Shown here piece after piece: positions 9,280-17,513 of a stretch of 64,000 nucleotides of DNA. Origin of the DNA: Streptomyces sp. NBC_01429 (GTDB lineage Bacteria > Actinomycetota > Actinomycetes > Streptomycetales > Streptomycetaceae); NCBI RefSeq assembly GCF_036231945.1, contig NZ_CP109599.1:4744501-4808500 (forward strand), in the 5' to 3' direction. Both the position numbers and the translations under genes were made by a program. The notes below the pieces were generated by a model. That model had not been told where the DNA came from. It did not search any database and was given only the letters and a program-made list of their open reading frames with translations. Position 1 is the first letter of the stretch. Each line of letters starts with the position of its first letter.

Positions 9280-9738
9280 ATGAGCGTAAGCAACAGCCCG
9301 GACGTCAACCGGGTCATGTGTCCCTCCCGGCTGGTCCTGGAGCACGTCACGAGCCGCTGGGGCGTGCTGGTGCTCGCCGCCCTGCTGGAGCGCTCGTACC
9401 GCTTCAGCGAGCTGCGGCGCGAGGTCGGCGGTGTCAGCGAGAAGATGCTCGCCCAGACCCTCCAGACGCTGGAGCGCGACGGCTTCGTCCACCGCGACGC
9501 CAAGCCCGTCATCCCGCCGCGCGTCGACTACTCCCTCACCGGCCTGGGCCGGGAGGCCGCCGAGCAGGTGTGGGGGCTGGCGCGCTGGACCGAGCGGCGG
9601 CTCGACGAGGTCTTCGAGGCGCGGCGGACGTACGACGAGACGCGCGCCCGCGCCGATGGTGCCCGCGCCGATGGTGCCCGCCCCGATGGTGCCCGCCCCG
9701 ATGGTGCCCGCGCCGACGACAAGGCCCGGGTCTCCTGA
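9280..9738 (+). CDS. HxlR family winged-helix transcriptional regulator
   Basis: 152 residues. HxlR domain about residues 10-105: an early Cys (VMCPSRLVLEHVTSRWG) as in thiol-sensing members such as QorR, a helix-turn-helix in RFSELRREVGGVSEKMLAQTL, and the wing around YSLTGLGRE. The tail is a low-complexity Gly-Ala-Arg-Ala/Pro-Asp repeat from a 15-bp DNA repeat, probably dispensable. It diverges from the SDR oxidoreductase gene, its probable target. The ATG at 9280 has no clear ribosome binding site, consistent with a leaderless message from the TAAGGT box just upstream. Confidence 0.92.
   Translation: MSVSNSPDVNRVMCPSRLVLEHVTSRWGVLVLAALLERSYRFSELRREVGGVSEKMLAQTLQTLERDGFVHRDAKPVIPPRVDYSLTGLGREAAEQVWGLARWTERRLDEVFEARRTYDETRARADGARADGARPDGARPDGARADDKARVS
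9655..9714. repeat. 15-bp tandem repeat, four copies, in the HxlR gene
   Basis: Four units beginning gatggtgcccgc and ending gcc or ccc, in frame, encoding Asp-Gly-Ala-Arg-Ala/Pro at the C-terminus of the regulator. Confidence 0.85.
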
Positions 9739-9759
9739 CGGGACAGGAGATCCGGGCCT
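9722..9759. terminator. Bidirectional terminator between HxlR gene and korB
   Basis: A 15-bp stem with one G-U pair (9722-9736 with 9745-9759); it starts inside the last codons of the regulator and ends 19 bases from the korB stop. Confidence 0.65.
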
Positions 9760-9778
9760 CGGGAAAGCTCGCGGCGCC

Positions 9779-10855
9779 TCAGCCGACGACGGTCCAGGTG
9801 TCGCCGCCCGCCAGCACGGAGGCCAGGTCGCCCTTGCCGTGGCGCTCGACCGCCGCGTCCAGCTGGTCCGACATCAGCGTGTCGTAGACGGGCCGCTCGA
9901 CGCTGCGCAGCACCCCGATGGGCGTGTGGTGCAGGGTGTCGGCGTCGGCGAGCCGCGACAGCGCGAACGCGGTGGTGGGGCTCGCCGCGTGCGCGTCGTG
10001 GACCACGATGTCCGCCTCGTTCTCCGGGGTGACGGCGACGACCTCCAGGTCGCCGGTGGCCCGGTTCCGTACGACGCCCTTCGCGCCGTCGGCGCCGAAG
10101 CGGATCGGCTGCCCGTGCTCCAGCCGGATCACGGCCTCCGCCGCCCGGTCCTTGTCCTTGAGGACCTCGAAGGCGCCGTCGTTGAAGATGTTGCAGTTCT
10201 GGTAGATCTCCACCAGCGCCGTGCCCGGGTGCTCGGCGGCCTGCCGCAGCACCTCGGTGAGGTGCTTGCGGTCCGAGTCGACCGTACGGGCCACGAACGA
10301 CGCCTCAGCGCCGATCGCCAGCGACACCGGATTGAAGGGCGCGTCGAGCGAGCCCATCGGCGTCGACTTGGTGATCTTCCCGACCTCGGAGGTGGGGGAG
10401 TACTGGCCCTTGGTCAGCCCGTAGATCCGGTTGTTGAACAGCAGGATCTTCAGATTGACGTTCCGGCGCAGCGCGTGGATCAGATGGTTGCCGCCGATGG
10501 AGAGCGCGTCGCCGTCGCCGGTGACGACCCAGACGGACAGATCGCGGCGCGAGGTGGCGAGCCCGGTGGCGATGGCGGGAGCACGGCCGTGGATGGAGTG
10601 CATCCCGTACGTGTTCATGTAGTACGGGAAGCGGGAGGAGCAGCCGATGCCCGAGACGAACACGATGTTCTCTTTGGCGAGGCCGAGTTGCGGCATGAAG
10701 CCCTGGACGGCGGCGAGCACGGCGTAGTCACCGCAGCCGGGGCACCAGCGGACCTCCTGGTCCGACTTGAAGTCCTTCATGGACTGCTTGACCTCGGTCC
10801 TGGGGACCAGCGTCAGCAGTTCGTTGGAGATCGGCGAGGTCGTCGTGTCAGGCAT
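9779..10855 (-). CDS. korB: 2-oxoacid (2-oxoglutarate):ferredoxin oxidoreductase, beta subunit
   Basis: 358 residues. This is the thiamine-diphosphate half of the enzyme that decarboxylates 2-oxoglutarate (or another 2-oxoacid) to the acyl-CoA and reduces ferredoxin. Visible are the CPGCGDY motif near residue 38, SGIGCSSR with a further Fe-S Cys, and the TPP-Mg motif GDGDALSIGGNH followed by LLFNN. A later Cys (NCNIF) may complete the 4Fe-4S cluster. The start overlaps korA by 8 bp (ATGCCTGA), so the pair is translationally coupled. Mycobacterial KorAB has this size and order. The enzyme is cytoplasmic; the large complex I operon without NADH module nearby may use its ferredoxin (inference). 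Confidence 0.95.
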   Translation of the reverse strand: MPDTTTSPISNELLTLVPRTEVKQSMKDFKSDQEVRWCPGCGDYAVLAAVQGFMPQLGLAKENIVFVSGIGCSSRFPYYMNTYGMHSIHGRAPAIATGLATSRRDLSVWVVTGDGDALSIGGNHLIHALRRNVNLKILLFNNRIYGLTKGQYSPTSEVGKITKSTPMGSLDAPFNPVSLAIGAEASFVARTVDSDRKHLTEVLRQAAEHPGTALVEIYQNCNIFNDGAFEVLKDKDRAAEAVIRLEHGQPIRFGADGAKGVVRNRATGDLEVVAVTPENEADIVVHDAHAASPTTAFALSRLADADTLHHTPIGVLRSVERPVYDTLMSDQLDAAVERHGKGDLASVLAGGDTWTVVG

Positions 10856-12812
10856 CGATGGCCTCCTTGAGGGCCGTGGCGAGCTGTTCGGCCTTGAACG
10901 GCATGCCGTTGACCTGGTTGTACGAGTGGGCGTCCACCAGGTACTTCGCTCTGAGCATCGTGGCGAGCTGACCGAGGTTCATCTCCGGCACCACGACCTT
11001 GTCGTAGCGGCTCAGCACCTCCCCGAGATTGCGCGGGAAGGGGTTGAGATGGCGCAGATGCGCCTGTGCGATCGGTACGGGCTCCTTGCGGAGCCGGCGT
11101 ACGGCGGCGGTGATCGGCCCGTACGTGGAGCCCCAGCCCAGCACCAGGGTGCGGGCGCCGTCCGGGTCGTCCACGTCCAGATCGGGCACCTGGATCCCGT
11201 CGATCTTGGCCTGCCGGGTGCGCACCATGAAGTCGTGGTTGGCCGGATCGTACGAGATGTTGCCCGTGCCGTCCTGCTTCTCGATGCCGCCGATCCGGTG
11301 TTCGAGACCGGGCGTCCCGGGCACGGCCCACGGGCGGGCCAGGGTCCCCGGGTCGCGCTTGTACGGCCAGAACACCTCGGTGCCGTCGGCCAGTTCGTGG
11401 TTGGGGCCGGTGGCGAACTGGACCCGCAGGTCGGGCAGTTCCCCGGTCTCCGGGATCCGCCAGGGCTCGGAGCCGTTGGCGAGGTAACCGTCGGAGAGCA
11501 GGAAGACCGGCGTGCGGTAGGTCAGCGCGATCCGGGCGGCGTCCAGGGCCGCGTCGAAGCAGTCCGCCGGGGTCCGGGGCGCGACCACCGGGACGGGGGC
11601 CTCGCCGTTGCGCCCGTACATCGCCTGGAGCAGGTCCGCCTGCTCCGTCTTGGTCGGCAGCCCGGTGGAGGGGCCGCCGCGCTGGATGGCGACGACGAGC
11701 AGCGGCAGCTCCAGCGAGACCGCGAGCCCGATCGTCTCCGACTTGAGCGCCACCCCGGGGCCCGAGGTGGTGGTGACGGCGAGCGAACCGCCGAAGGCCG
11801 CGCCCAGCGCCGCGCCGATGGCGGCGATCTCGTCCTCGGCCTGGAAGGTCCGTACGCCGAAGTTCTTGTGTTTGGACAGCTCGTGCAGGATGTCCGAGGC
11901 CGGGGTGATCGGGTACGAGCCGAGGTACAGCGGCAGGTCCGCCTGGTGGCCGGCGGCGATCAGACCGTACGAGAGCGCCAGGTTCCCGGAGATGTTGCGG
12001 TACGTGCCGGTCGGGAACGCGGCGCTGGCCGGGGCCACCTCGTAGCTGACCGCGAAGTCCTCGGTCGTCTCGCCGAAGTTCCAGCCCGCGCGGAACGCGG
12101 CCACGTTCGCCTCGGCGATCTGCGGCTTCTTGGCGAACTTGGCGCGCAGGAAGCGCTCCGTGCTCTCCGTCGGCCGGTGGTACATCCATGACAGCAGCCC
12201 GAGCGCGAACATGTTCTTGCTGCGCTCGGCCTCCTTGCGGGAGAGCCCGAACTCCTTGAGCGCCTCGATCGTCAGCGTCGTCAACGGCACCGGGTGGATC
12301 TGGTACGCGTCGAGCGAGCCGTCTTCGAGGGGTGAGGTCAGATAACCGACCTTGGCCATCGGGCGCTTGGTGAACTCGTCGGTGTTCACGATGATGTCCG
12401 CGCCGCGCGGCACATCGCCGATATTGGCCTTCAGCGCGGCCGGGTTCATCGCGACCAGCACGTTCGGCGCGTCACCCGGGGTGAGGATGTCGTGGTCGGC
12501 GAAGTGCAGCTGGAACGAGGAGACGCCCGGCAGGGTCCCGGCGGGTGCCCGGATCTCGGCGGGGAAGTTCGGCAGGGTCGACAGGTCATTTCCGAACGAC
12601 GCCGTCTCCGACGTGAACCGGTCACCCGTCAGTTGCATCCCGTCACCCGAGTCACCCGCGAAGCGGATGATCACCCGGTCGAGACGGCGGACTTCCTTCC
12701 CGCCCGTGCCCCCTCGTGCCGGGGCGCGCTGTCCACCGACGGCGTTGTCGTTCTCGCTCGCGTCGTTGTCCTCATCGGCCTGCTCGGCCGGGCTACTGAC
12801 CTGGCTGGTCAC
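10848..12812 (-). CDS. korA: 2-oxoacid:ferredoxin oxidoreductase, fused gamma-alpha subunit
   Basis: 654 residues, the fused form known from actinobacteria. The gamma domain is at about 45-230 (VIIRFAGDSGDGMQLTGDRF), then the alpha domain with the pyrimidine-binding region from about 265 (YPITPASDILHELS, FQAEDEIAAIGAALGAAF, TTTSGPGVALKSE). GTG at 12812 is chosen because ggaggtcc lies 7 bases upstream; the frame continues further without a site. The first 40 residues are acidic and probably flexible. It is cotranscribed with korB on the minus strand. Confidence 0.95.
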   Translation of the reverse strand: MTSQVSSPAEQADEDNDASENDNAVGGQRAPARGGTGGKEVRRLDRVIIRFAGDSGDGMQLTGDRFTSETASFGNDLSTLPNFPAEIRAPAGTLPGVSSFQLHFADHDILTPGDAPNVLVAMNPAALKANIGDVPRGADIIVNTDEFTKRPMAKVGYLTSPLEDGSLDAYQIHPVPLTTLTIEALKEFGLSRKEAERSKNMFALGLLSWMYHRPTESTERFLRAKFAKKPQIAEANVAAFRAGWNFGETTEDFAVSYEVAPASAAFPTGTYRNISGNLALSYGLIAAGHQADLPLYLGSYPITPASDILHELSKHKNFGVRTFQAEDEIAAIGAALGAAFGGSLAVTTTSGPGVALKSETIGLAVSLELPLLVVAIQRGGPSTGLPTKTEQADLLQAMYGRNGEAPVPVVAPRTPADCFDAALDAARIALTYRTPVFLLSDGYLANGSEPWRIPETGELPDLRVQFATGPNHELADGTEVFWPYKRDPGTLARPWAVPGTPGLEHRIGGIEKQDGTGNISYDPANHDFMVRTRQAKIDGIQVPDLDVDDPDGARTLVLGWGSTYGPITAAVRRLRKEPVPIAQAHLRHLNPFPRNLGEVLSRYDKVVVPEMNLGQLATMLRAKYLVDAHSYNQVNGMPFKAEQLATALKEAIDA

Positions 12813-13216
12813 TGAACTGGACCTCCTTCGAGGCGGCGGCTCGGGACCGGCCGGCCGCCCGGCGGTCCTGCATGCCACCCTACGTCGGTAAGGGTCGCCT
12901 TCCCTTGACCGGTCGGATGGGGGACATCATTTTGAGACGTCCCGGTGCACTAACTTGTCATGATTTGTCGCTGGCTCGGTTCTCGATGGGCACGGTCGCG
13001 TTCTCATCCTTTGGTTCTAGGGCTTTCGGTCCGCCCCGAGCGGGGACCCGGGGGTGGGGAGCTGATGATCGGGGATCGGATCGCGGGTCGGATCGGGGAT
13101 CGGATCGCGGGTCGGATCGGGGATCGGATCGCGGGTCGGATCGGGGATCGGATCGCGGGTCGGATCGGGGGTCGGATCGCGGGTCGGATCGGGGGTCGGG
13201 ACGTGCGGGCCGGGGC
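12813..13216. other. Region between korA and the response-regulator gene
   Basis: 404 bp. Holds the korA ribosome binding site (about 12819-12826), presumably the korA promoter (not confidently located), and a 24-bp tandem repeat near the end of the response-regulator gene. No gene is supported; the plus-strand frame through the repeat is a by-product of the repeat. Confidence 0.6.
13072..13199. repeat. 24-bp tandem repeat, about 5.3 copies
   Basis: Unit starts ggatcggatcgcgggtcg and ends gatcgg; copies begin at 13072, 13096, 13120, 13144 and 13168, with a partial copy from 13192. The last copies differ by a/t changes in the first bases. It lies 17 bases downstream of the response-regulator stop codon, between it and the korA upstream region. 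Confidence 0.9.
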
Positions 13217-13897
13217 TCAGGACTTGAGGTACGTGAGAACGGCCAGCACCCGACGGTGGTCGCCGACGCTCGGGGAGAGCCCGAGCTTCAGGAAGATGTT
13301 GCTGACGTGCTTCTCGACCGCGCCGTCGCTCACCACGAGCTGCTTCGCGACCGCCGAGTTCGTCCGCCCCTCCGCCATCAGCCCCAGCACCTCCCGCTCG
13401 CGCGGTGTCAGCCCGGCCAGCACGTCCTGTTTGCGGCTGCGGCCGAGCAGCTGGGCCACCACCTCGGGGTCCAGCGCCGTACCGCCCCCGGCCACCCGGA
13501 CCACGGCGTCCACGAACTCCCTGACCTCCGCGACCCGGTCCTTCAGCAGGTAGCCCACGCCCCGGCTGCTGGCGGCCAGCAGCTCGGTGGCGTACTGCTC
13601 CTCGACGTACTGCGACAGCACCAGCACCCCGAGTCCGGGATGGTCCTTGCGCAGCCGCACCGCCGCCCGTACGCCCTCGTCGGTGTGGGTCGGCGGCATC
13701 CGTACGTCCGCGACCACCACGTCCGGCAGCTCGCCCCGGTCCGCCAGCTCGCCGACGGTCCTGACCAGCGCCTCGCCGTCCCCCACCCCGGCGACCACCT
13801 CGTGCCCGCGGTCGGTCAGCAGTCTGGTCAGCCCCTCCCTGAGCAGCACCGAGTCCTCGGCGATGACCACGCGCACTCTGTCGTCCGTGTCCCTCAT
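13217..13897 (-). CDS. NarL/FixJ-family response regulator
   Basis: 226 residues. Receiver domain about 1-125: acidic pair in VVIAEDSVLL, phospho-acceptor Asp in VVVADVRMPP, Lys in YLLKDRVAE. LuxR-type helix-turn-helix about 155-215: LTPREREVLGLMAEGRTNS followed by AVEKHVSNIFLKL. The ATG at 13897 is the start that gives the usual receiver N-terminus. It is the last gene of a three-gene set with two sensor kinases upstream on the same strand, 220 bp after the nearer kinase. Signal and targets are unknown. Confidence 0.93.
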   Translation of the reverse strand: MRDTDDRVRVVIAEDSVLLREGLTRLLTDRGHEVVAGVGDGEALVRTVGELADRGELPDVVVADVRMPPTHTDEGVRAAVRLRKDHPGLGVLVLSQYVEEQYATELLAASSRGVGYLLKDRVAEVREFVDAVVRVAGGGTALDPEVVAQLLGRSRKQDVLAGLTPREREVLGLMAEGRTNSAVAKQLVVSDGAVEKHVSNIFLKLGLSPSVGDHRRVLAVLTYLKS

Positions 13898-14117
13898 GAG
13901 ATCTTCAAGCCCCCACTGCCGAAGTCCGTCCCGCCCCCGCGGCGCCCCGGTGGCGCACTCGCGGACTCCAGCATCCCAGCTCCGTGCGCTCTGCGGGGAC
14001 AACGGTGACAACGGTGACAGCAGGGTCGGTAGGGGTGGTGGGGACAGCAGGGGCGTGAGTGGACGTGGCGGCAGCGGGGGCAGGAGGCAGGGGAAAGCGG
14101 CGGCAGCGGGGGGACGC

Positions 14118-15431
14118 TCAGCTGCGCCAGGGCAGCTCCGCCGTCACCGTCGTCGGACCCCCGGCCGGGGAGTTCACGACCAGGACGCCGTCCACCGCGT
14201 TCAGCCGCTCCGCGAGACCGGCGAGCCCGGTGCCCGCCGTGGTGTCGGCCCCGCCCCTGCCGTCGTCCGTGACCTGGAGCATCAGCCGGCCCTGGGTGTG
14301 CCACACGTCCACCGAGGCCCGGCTCGCCCGCGCGTGCTTGCTGACGTTCTGGAGCAGTTCGGAGACGGTGAAGTACGCGATGCCCTCGATCGCCGCCGCC
14401 GGCCTGGCCGGCAGATCGACCTCCACCCGTACCGGTACGGTGCAGCGCGACGCGATGGAGGAGAGTGCCGCGTCGAGTCCCCGGTCGGTGAGGACGGCCG
14501 GGTGGATGCCGCGCGCGAGGTCGCGCAGCTCCTGGAGGGCCACCTTCACCTCGCCGTGCGCCTCGTCGACCATGCGCGCCGCCGCGTCCGGGTCCTCCAG
14601 CAGCTTCTCCTTCGCCAGCCCCAGATCCATGGCGAGGGCCACCAGCCGGGCCTGGGCGCCGTCGTGCAGATCGCGCTCGATGCGGCGCAGATCGGCCGCC
14701 GCCGTGTCCACCACCACGCCCCGGTCCGACTCCAGCTCCGTGACCCGTCCCGCCAGCAGCGACGGGCCCAGCAGCCCGATGACCAGGATCCGGTCCACCG
14801 TGGTCAGACCGCGGATCAGCCAGGGGGAGGCGAGGACGAACACCAGACCGACGGCGCTGGTGGCGGCGATCGCGAACGGGGTGTCGAGATAGATCTGGTT
14901 GCCCCTGCCGTCGGAGAACAGCGCGATGCCCGACGGCTCGGGCTCGTCGGGGAACACCCACTGCCACAGCGGATAGAGGAACAGCGCCCAGCCGACCGAC
15001 CAGAACGTCACCGCGACCGAGAACGCGAACACCGCCCACGGGAAGTGCAGTACCGCGTACGTCAGATGACGCCAGGACGCCCCGCTCTTGAGGACCGCGC
15101 CGATCCACGGCATCAGCCCGCTCTTCCTGGCCCGTGCCGGTTCCGGGGCCGCCACCTCGACCCGCAGCAGCTCCCGGGCCCTGGCCCGCTCCAGCGCGCC
15201 GAAACCCCGGCAGCCGCTCAGCCCGACCGCCAGGACCGGTACGCCGAGGAAGGTGACCAGCAGCCCGGCGCTGAGCGAGATCATCGTGATCGCGTACGCG
15301 AACAGCACCGTGCTGATCGGCAGGCTGAGCAGCACATAGCCCAACTCGCGCCAGGCACGCCCCTCGACCGGCGCGCGCAGGACCTGGGGGAGCAGGCGGG
15401 GGCGCGGCTGCGACGCGTAATCCGTGGCCAT
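14118..15431 (-). CDS. Sensor histidine kinase with PF13796-like sensor domain (copy 1)
   Basis: 437 residues. Four or more membrane helices in about residues 20-235 form the putative sensor domain, in two blocks each followed by basic segments. HisKA_3 follows with the phospho-His in RDLHDGAQARLVAL, then HATPase with an N-box (LLQNVSKHA) and G-boxes (DDGRGG, GTGLAGLAERL). Such kinases phosphorylate NarL-type regulators like the one encoded downstream. The ATG at 15431 lies next to an 8-bp tandem repeat. The kinase core is nearly the same as in the next kinase gene, including DNA-identical blocks, so this is a tandem duplication. Confidence 0.92.
   Translation of the reverse strand: MATDYASQPRPRLLPQVLRAPVEGRAWRELGYVLLSLPISTVLFAYAITMISLSAGLLVTFLGVPVLAVGLSGCRGFGALERARARELLRVEVAAPEPARARKSGLMPWIGAVLKSGASWRHLTYAVLHFPWAVFAFSVAVTFWSVGWALFLYPLWQWVFPDEPEPSGIALFSDGRGNQIYLDTPFAIAATSAVGLVFVLASPWLIRGLTTVDRILVIGLLGPSLLAGRVTELESDRGVVVDTAAADLRRIERDLHDGAQARLVALAMDLGLAKEKLLEDPDAAARMVDEAHGEVKVALQELRDLARGIHPAVLTDRGLDAALSSIASRCTVPVRVEVDLPARPAAAIEGIAYFTVSELLQNVSKHARASRASVDVWHTQGRLMLQVTDDGRGGADTTAGTGLAGLAERLNAVDGVLVVNSPAGGPTTVTAELPWRS
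14419..14738. repeat. Kinase-core duplication, copy 1
   Basis: Two blocks are base-for-base identical to the second kinase gene: 14419-14540 (122 bp, matching 15989-16110) and 14627-14738 (112 bp, matching 16200-16311). The sequence between and outside them has diverged, including a 3-bp indel. Confidence 0.9.
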
Positions 15432-15452
15432 CGGTGTCGTCCGTTCTGGAGC

Positions 15453-15508
15453 GGGTGTCCGGGTGTCGGGGTGTCCGGGTGTCCGGGTGTCCGGGTGTCG
15501 GGGTGTGC
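15453..15508. repeat. 8-bp tandem repeat, seven copies
   Basis: Seven copies of gggtgtcc with two gggtgtcg and one gggtgtgc variants, lying between the two sensor kinase genes, 22 bp upstream of the copy-1 start codon. Confidence 0.9.
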
Positions 15509-15675
15509 GGGAGTCTCGGTGTGGGCGTAAGCGGCGTGCGGTGATCGGCGCGCGGCGGTCCTGGGTGGTGGCGCCCCTCGGCCGCTGTCCATGCTGCCGA
15601 AGTGCCGCGCACCCGCGCCATGAGGCCGGTCTCCCTCTTCGCCCTGGGGTTTTCCCCACCCCGGGACCGGACGCG

Positions 15676-16911
15676 TCAGGAGCGCTCGCGCTCGCGCCAG
15701 GGCAGCTCCGCCGTGACGACCGTGGGCCCGCCGGCCGGGGAGTCCAGTACGAAGAGACCGTCGACCGCGCCCAGCCGCTCGGCCAGCCCGGACATCCCCG
15801 TACCGCCGTCCAGCCGCGCGCCGCCGCGCCCGTCGTCCTGGACCTGGACCAGCAGCCGGTCGTCCGCGCGCCACACGTCGACGGCCGCGCTCCGGGCCCC
15901 GCTGTGCTTGCTGACGTTCTGGAGCAGCTCGGAGACGGTGAAGTACGCGATGCCCTCGATCGCCTCGGCGGGCCGCTCGCCCAGGTCCACCTCCACCCGT
16001 ACCGGTACGGTGCAGCGCGACGCGATGGAGGAGAGTGCCGCGTCGAGTCCCCGGTCGGTGAGGACGGCCGGGTGGATGCCGCGCGCGAGGTCGCGCAGCT
16101 CCTGGAGGGCGAGCTTCACCTCGCTGTGCGCCTCGTCCACCATCGCCGCCGCCGTCTCCGGGTCCTCCTCCAGCAGTTTCTCCTTCGCCAGCCCCAGTCC
16201 CATGGCGAGGGCCACCAGCCGGGCCTGGGCGCCGTCGTGCAGATCGCGCTCGATGCGGCGCAGATCGGCCGCCGCCGTGTCCACCACCACGCCCCGGTCC
16301 GACTCCAGCTCGGCGATGCGCCGCTCCAGCTCGTCCGACGGCACCAGCAGCCCGCGCACCATCGCCCGGTCGACATTGGTGAGACCGCGCACCAGATAGG
16401 GCAGCACCGGCCACAGGACGAGCAGCCCCACCAGCGTCACCGCGAACGTCACCACGCCCCAGGGCAGCCGGATGAACGAGTACAGCAGCGTCCGCCAGGC
16501 CACCGGATCCTTCAGCCCGGTCCACACCCGGCTCAGCGCGCCCTCGGAGCGCCGCCCCGCCGTCCGCCCCCGGCCGTCTCCGCGTGCGCGGTCCCGCCGG
16601 CTTCCGTGCAGCGGGCTCGGCTCGTCGATCCGTACCCCCAGGAGCGCGCGCGCCCGCGCGCGCTCCCAGCGGCCGAGCCACCGCGCGCCGGCCAGACCGC
16701 AGACGAGCCACGGCAGACCGATCACCGTGACCGACAGCACCACCCCGGTGGAGACGGTGACCACCGCGTAGAGGAAACCGAGCAGCGTCGCCGGAAGGTT
16801 CGCCAGGAGATACGCGACCTCCTTCCAGGTGTGCCGGTCGTAGCCGAAGCGCACCGGCGGGGGCCGGTCGTCGCCGGGGAGGCCGCTGTTCAGGGACTTG
16901 CTCACGCTCAT
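15676..16911 (-). CDS. Sensor histidine kinase with PF13796-like sensor domain (copy 2)
   Basis: 411 residues. Same layout as the neighbouring kinase: membrane helices about 35-80 and 155-200 with a Tyr/Ala-rich sensor region, an Arg-rich cytoplasmic loop between them, the phospho-His in RDLHDGAQARLVAL, N-box LLQNVSKHS and G-boxes DDGRGG and GTGMSGLAERLG. It lacks about 25 residues of the second membrane block found in copy 1 and has one extra Glu after KEKLLE. It is first in the kinase-kinase-regulator set; both kinases may feed one regulator or form heterodimers (inference). The ATG at 16911 is preferred over a TTG at 16920; neither has a strong ribosome binding site. Confidence 0.9.
   Translation of the reverse strand: MSVSKSLNSGLPGDDRPPPVRFGYDRHTWKEVAYLLANLPATLLGFLYAVVTVSTGVVLSVTVIGLPWLVCGLAGARWLGRWERARARALLGVRIDEPSPLHGSRRDRARGDGRGRTAGRRSEGALSRVWTGLKDPVAWRTLLYSFIRLPWGVVTFAVTLVGLLVLWPVLPYLVRGLTNVDRAMVRGLLVPSDELERRIAELESDRGVVVDTAAADLRRIERDLHDGAQARLVALAMGLGLAKEKLLEEDPETAAAMVDEAHSEVKLALQELRDLARGIHPAVLTDRGLDAALSSIASRCTVPVRVEVDLGERPAEAIEGIAYFTVSELLQNVSKHSGARSAAVDVWRADDRLLVQVQDDGRGGARLDGGTGMSGLAERLGAVDGLFVLDSPAGGPTVVTAELPWRERERS
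15989..16311. repeat. Kinase-core duplication, copy 2
   Basis: Second member of the duplicated kinase core; 15989-16110 and 16200-16311 are identical in DNA to copy 1, including third codon positions. Confidence 0.9.
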
Positions 16912-17026
16912 AAGGACCAAGCGTGCCCGCCGGGGGTTCCCCGCGCCATGGGGTGGCTCGGTGGCGGTGACGTAGGGATAGCCCCCCTGCGCCCCCCTGG
17001 TCCCCCCTTATGCGTGACGCGACTGC

Positions 17027-17054
17027 TTACCAGTTCTTTAACAGGGCCTAGACT
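17027..17054 (+). promoter_or_regulatory. Putative promoter of the nuo operon
   Basis: TTACCA (17027-17032), a 16-base spacer and TAGACT (17049-17054), 66 bases before the nuoA start. Read by eye; no Rex-type operator (TGTGAAC..TTCACA) was seen around it. Confidence 0.5.
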
Positions 17055-17120
17055 CCGGTGCGTACAGATCGTCGAAGAAGCCGATGAAGTCGCAACGAGG
17101 TCAGGGAGCGAGGGGCGGAC

Positions 17121-17513
17121 GTGTCGCAACCGACCGTTCTCGCGTCGGACTACTTCCAGAGCTATTCGGTGGTCGGCCTGCTCGCGGTCGTCGGGGCGCT
17201 CTTCGTCGCCGTGGCCTTCGGAGCGGGACGACTGCTGCGGCCGGTGGTGCCGACGCCGGAGAAACTGCTCACGTACGAATGCGGTGTCGACCCCGTCGGC
17301 GAGGGCTGGGCCCACACGCAGGTCCGCTACTACGTCTACGCGTTCCTCTACGTGATCTTCGCGGTCGACTCGATCTTCCTGTTCCCGTGGGCGACCGTCT
17401 TCGCGGCCCCGGGATACGGCGCGACGACGCTCGTCGAGATGTTCATCTTCCTCGGCTTCCTGGCCGTGGGACTGCTCTACGCATGGAAGAAGGGCGTCCT
17501 GGAATGGACGTGA
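17121..17513 (+). CDS. nuoA: NADH-quinone oxidoreductase subunit A
   Basis: 130 residues with three membrane helices (about 15-38, 70-95, 103-125). The conserved NuoA stretch KLLTYECGVDPVGEGW, holding the quinone-site loop Cys, and RYYVYAFLYVIFAVDSIFLFPWA are complete. The GTG at 17121 is the first gene of a ten-gene operon. NuoA sits at the hinge between the membrane arm and the peripheral arm near the quinone channel. It overlaps nuoB by 10 bp. Confidence 0.96.
   Translation: MSQPTVLASDYFQSYSVVGLLAVVGALFVAVAFGAGRLLRPVVPTPEKLLTYECGVDPVGEGWAHTQVRYYVYAFLYVIFAVDSIFLFPWATVFAAPGYGATTLVEMFIFLGFLAVGLLYAWKKGVLEWT

Noticed and set aside
12889..12907. Iron-box-like sequence upstream of korA (taaggg, 7 bases, cccttg)
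   Set aside because: Only about 7 of 12 arm positions agree with the consensus, unlike the strong box at 61743; too weak to call.
12872..14008. Plus-strand frame with Asp-Arg-Gly-Ser repeats
   Set aside because: The repeats are the 24-bp DNA repeat read in one frame; the rest is antisense to the response regulator, which has full family motifs.
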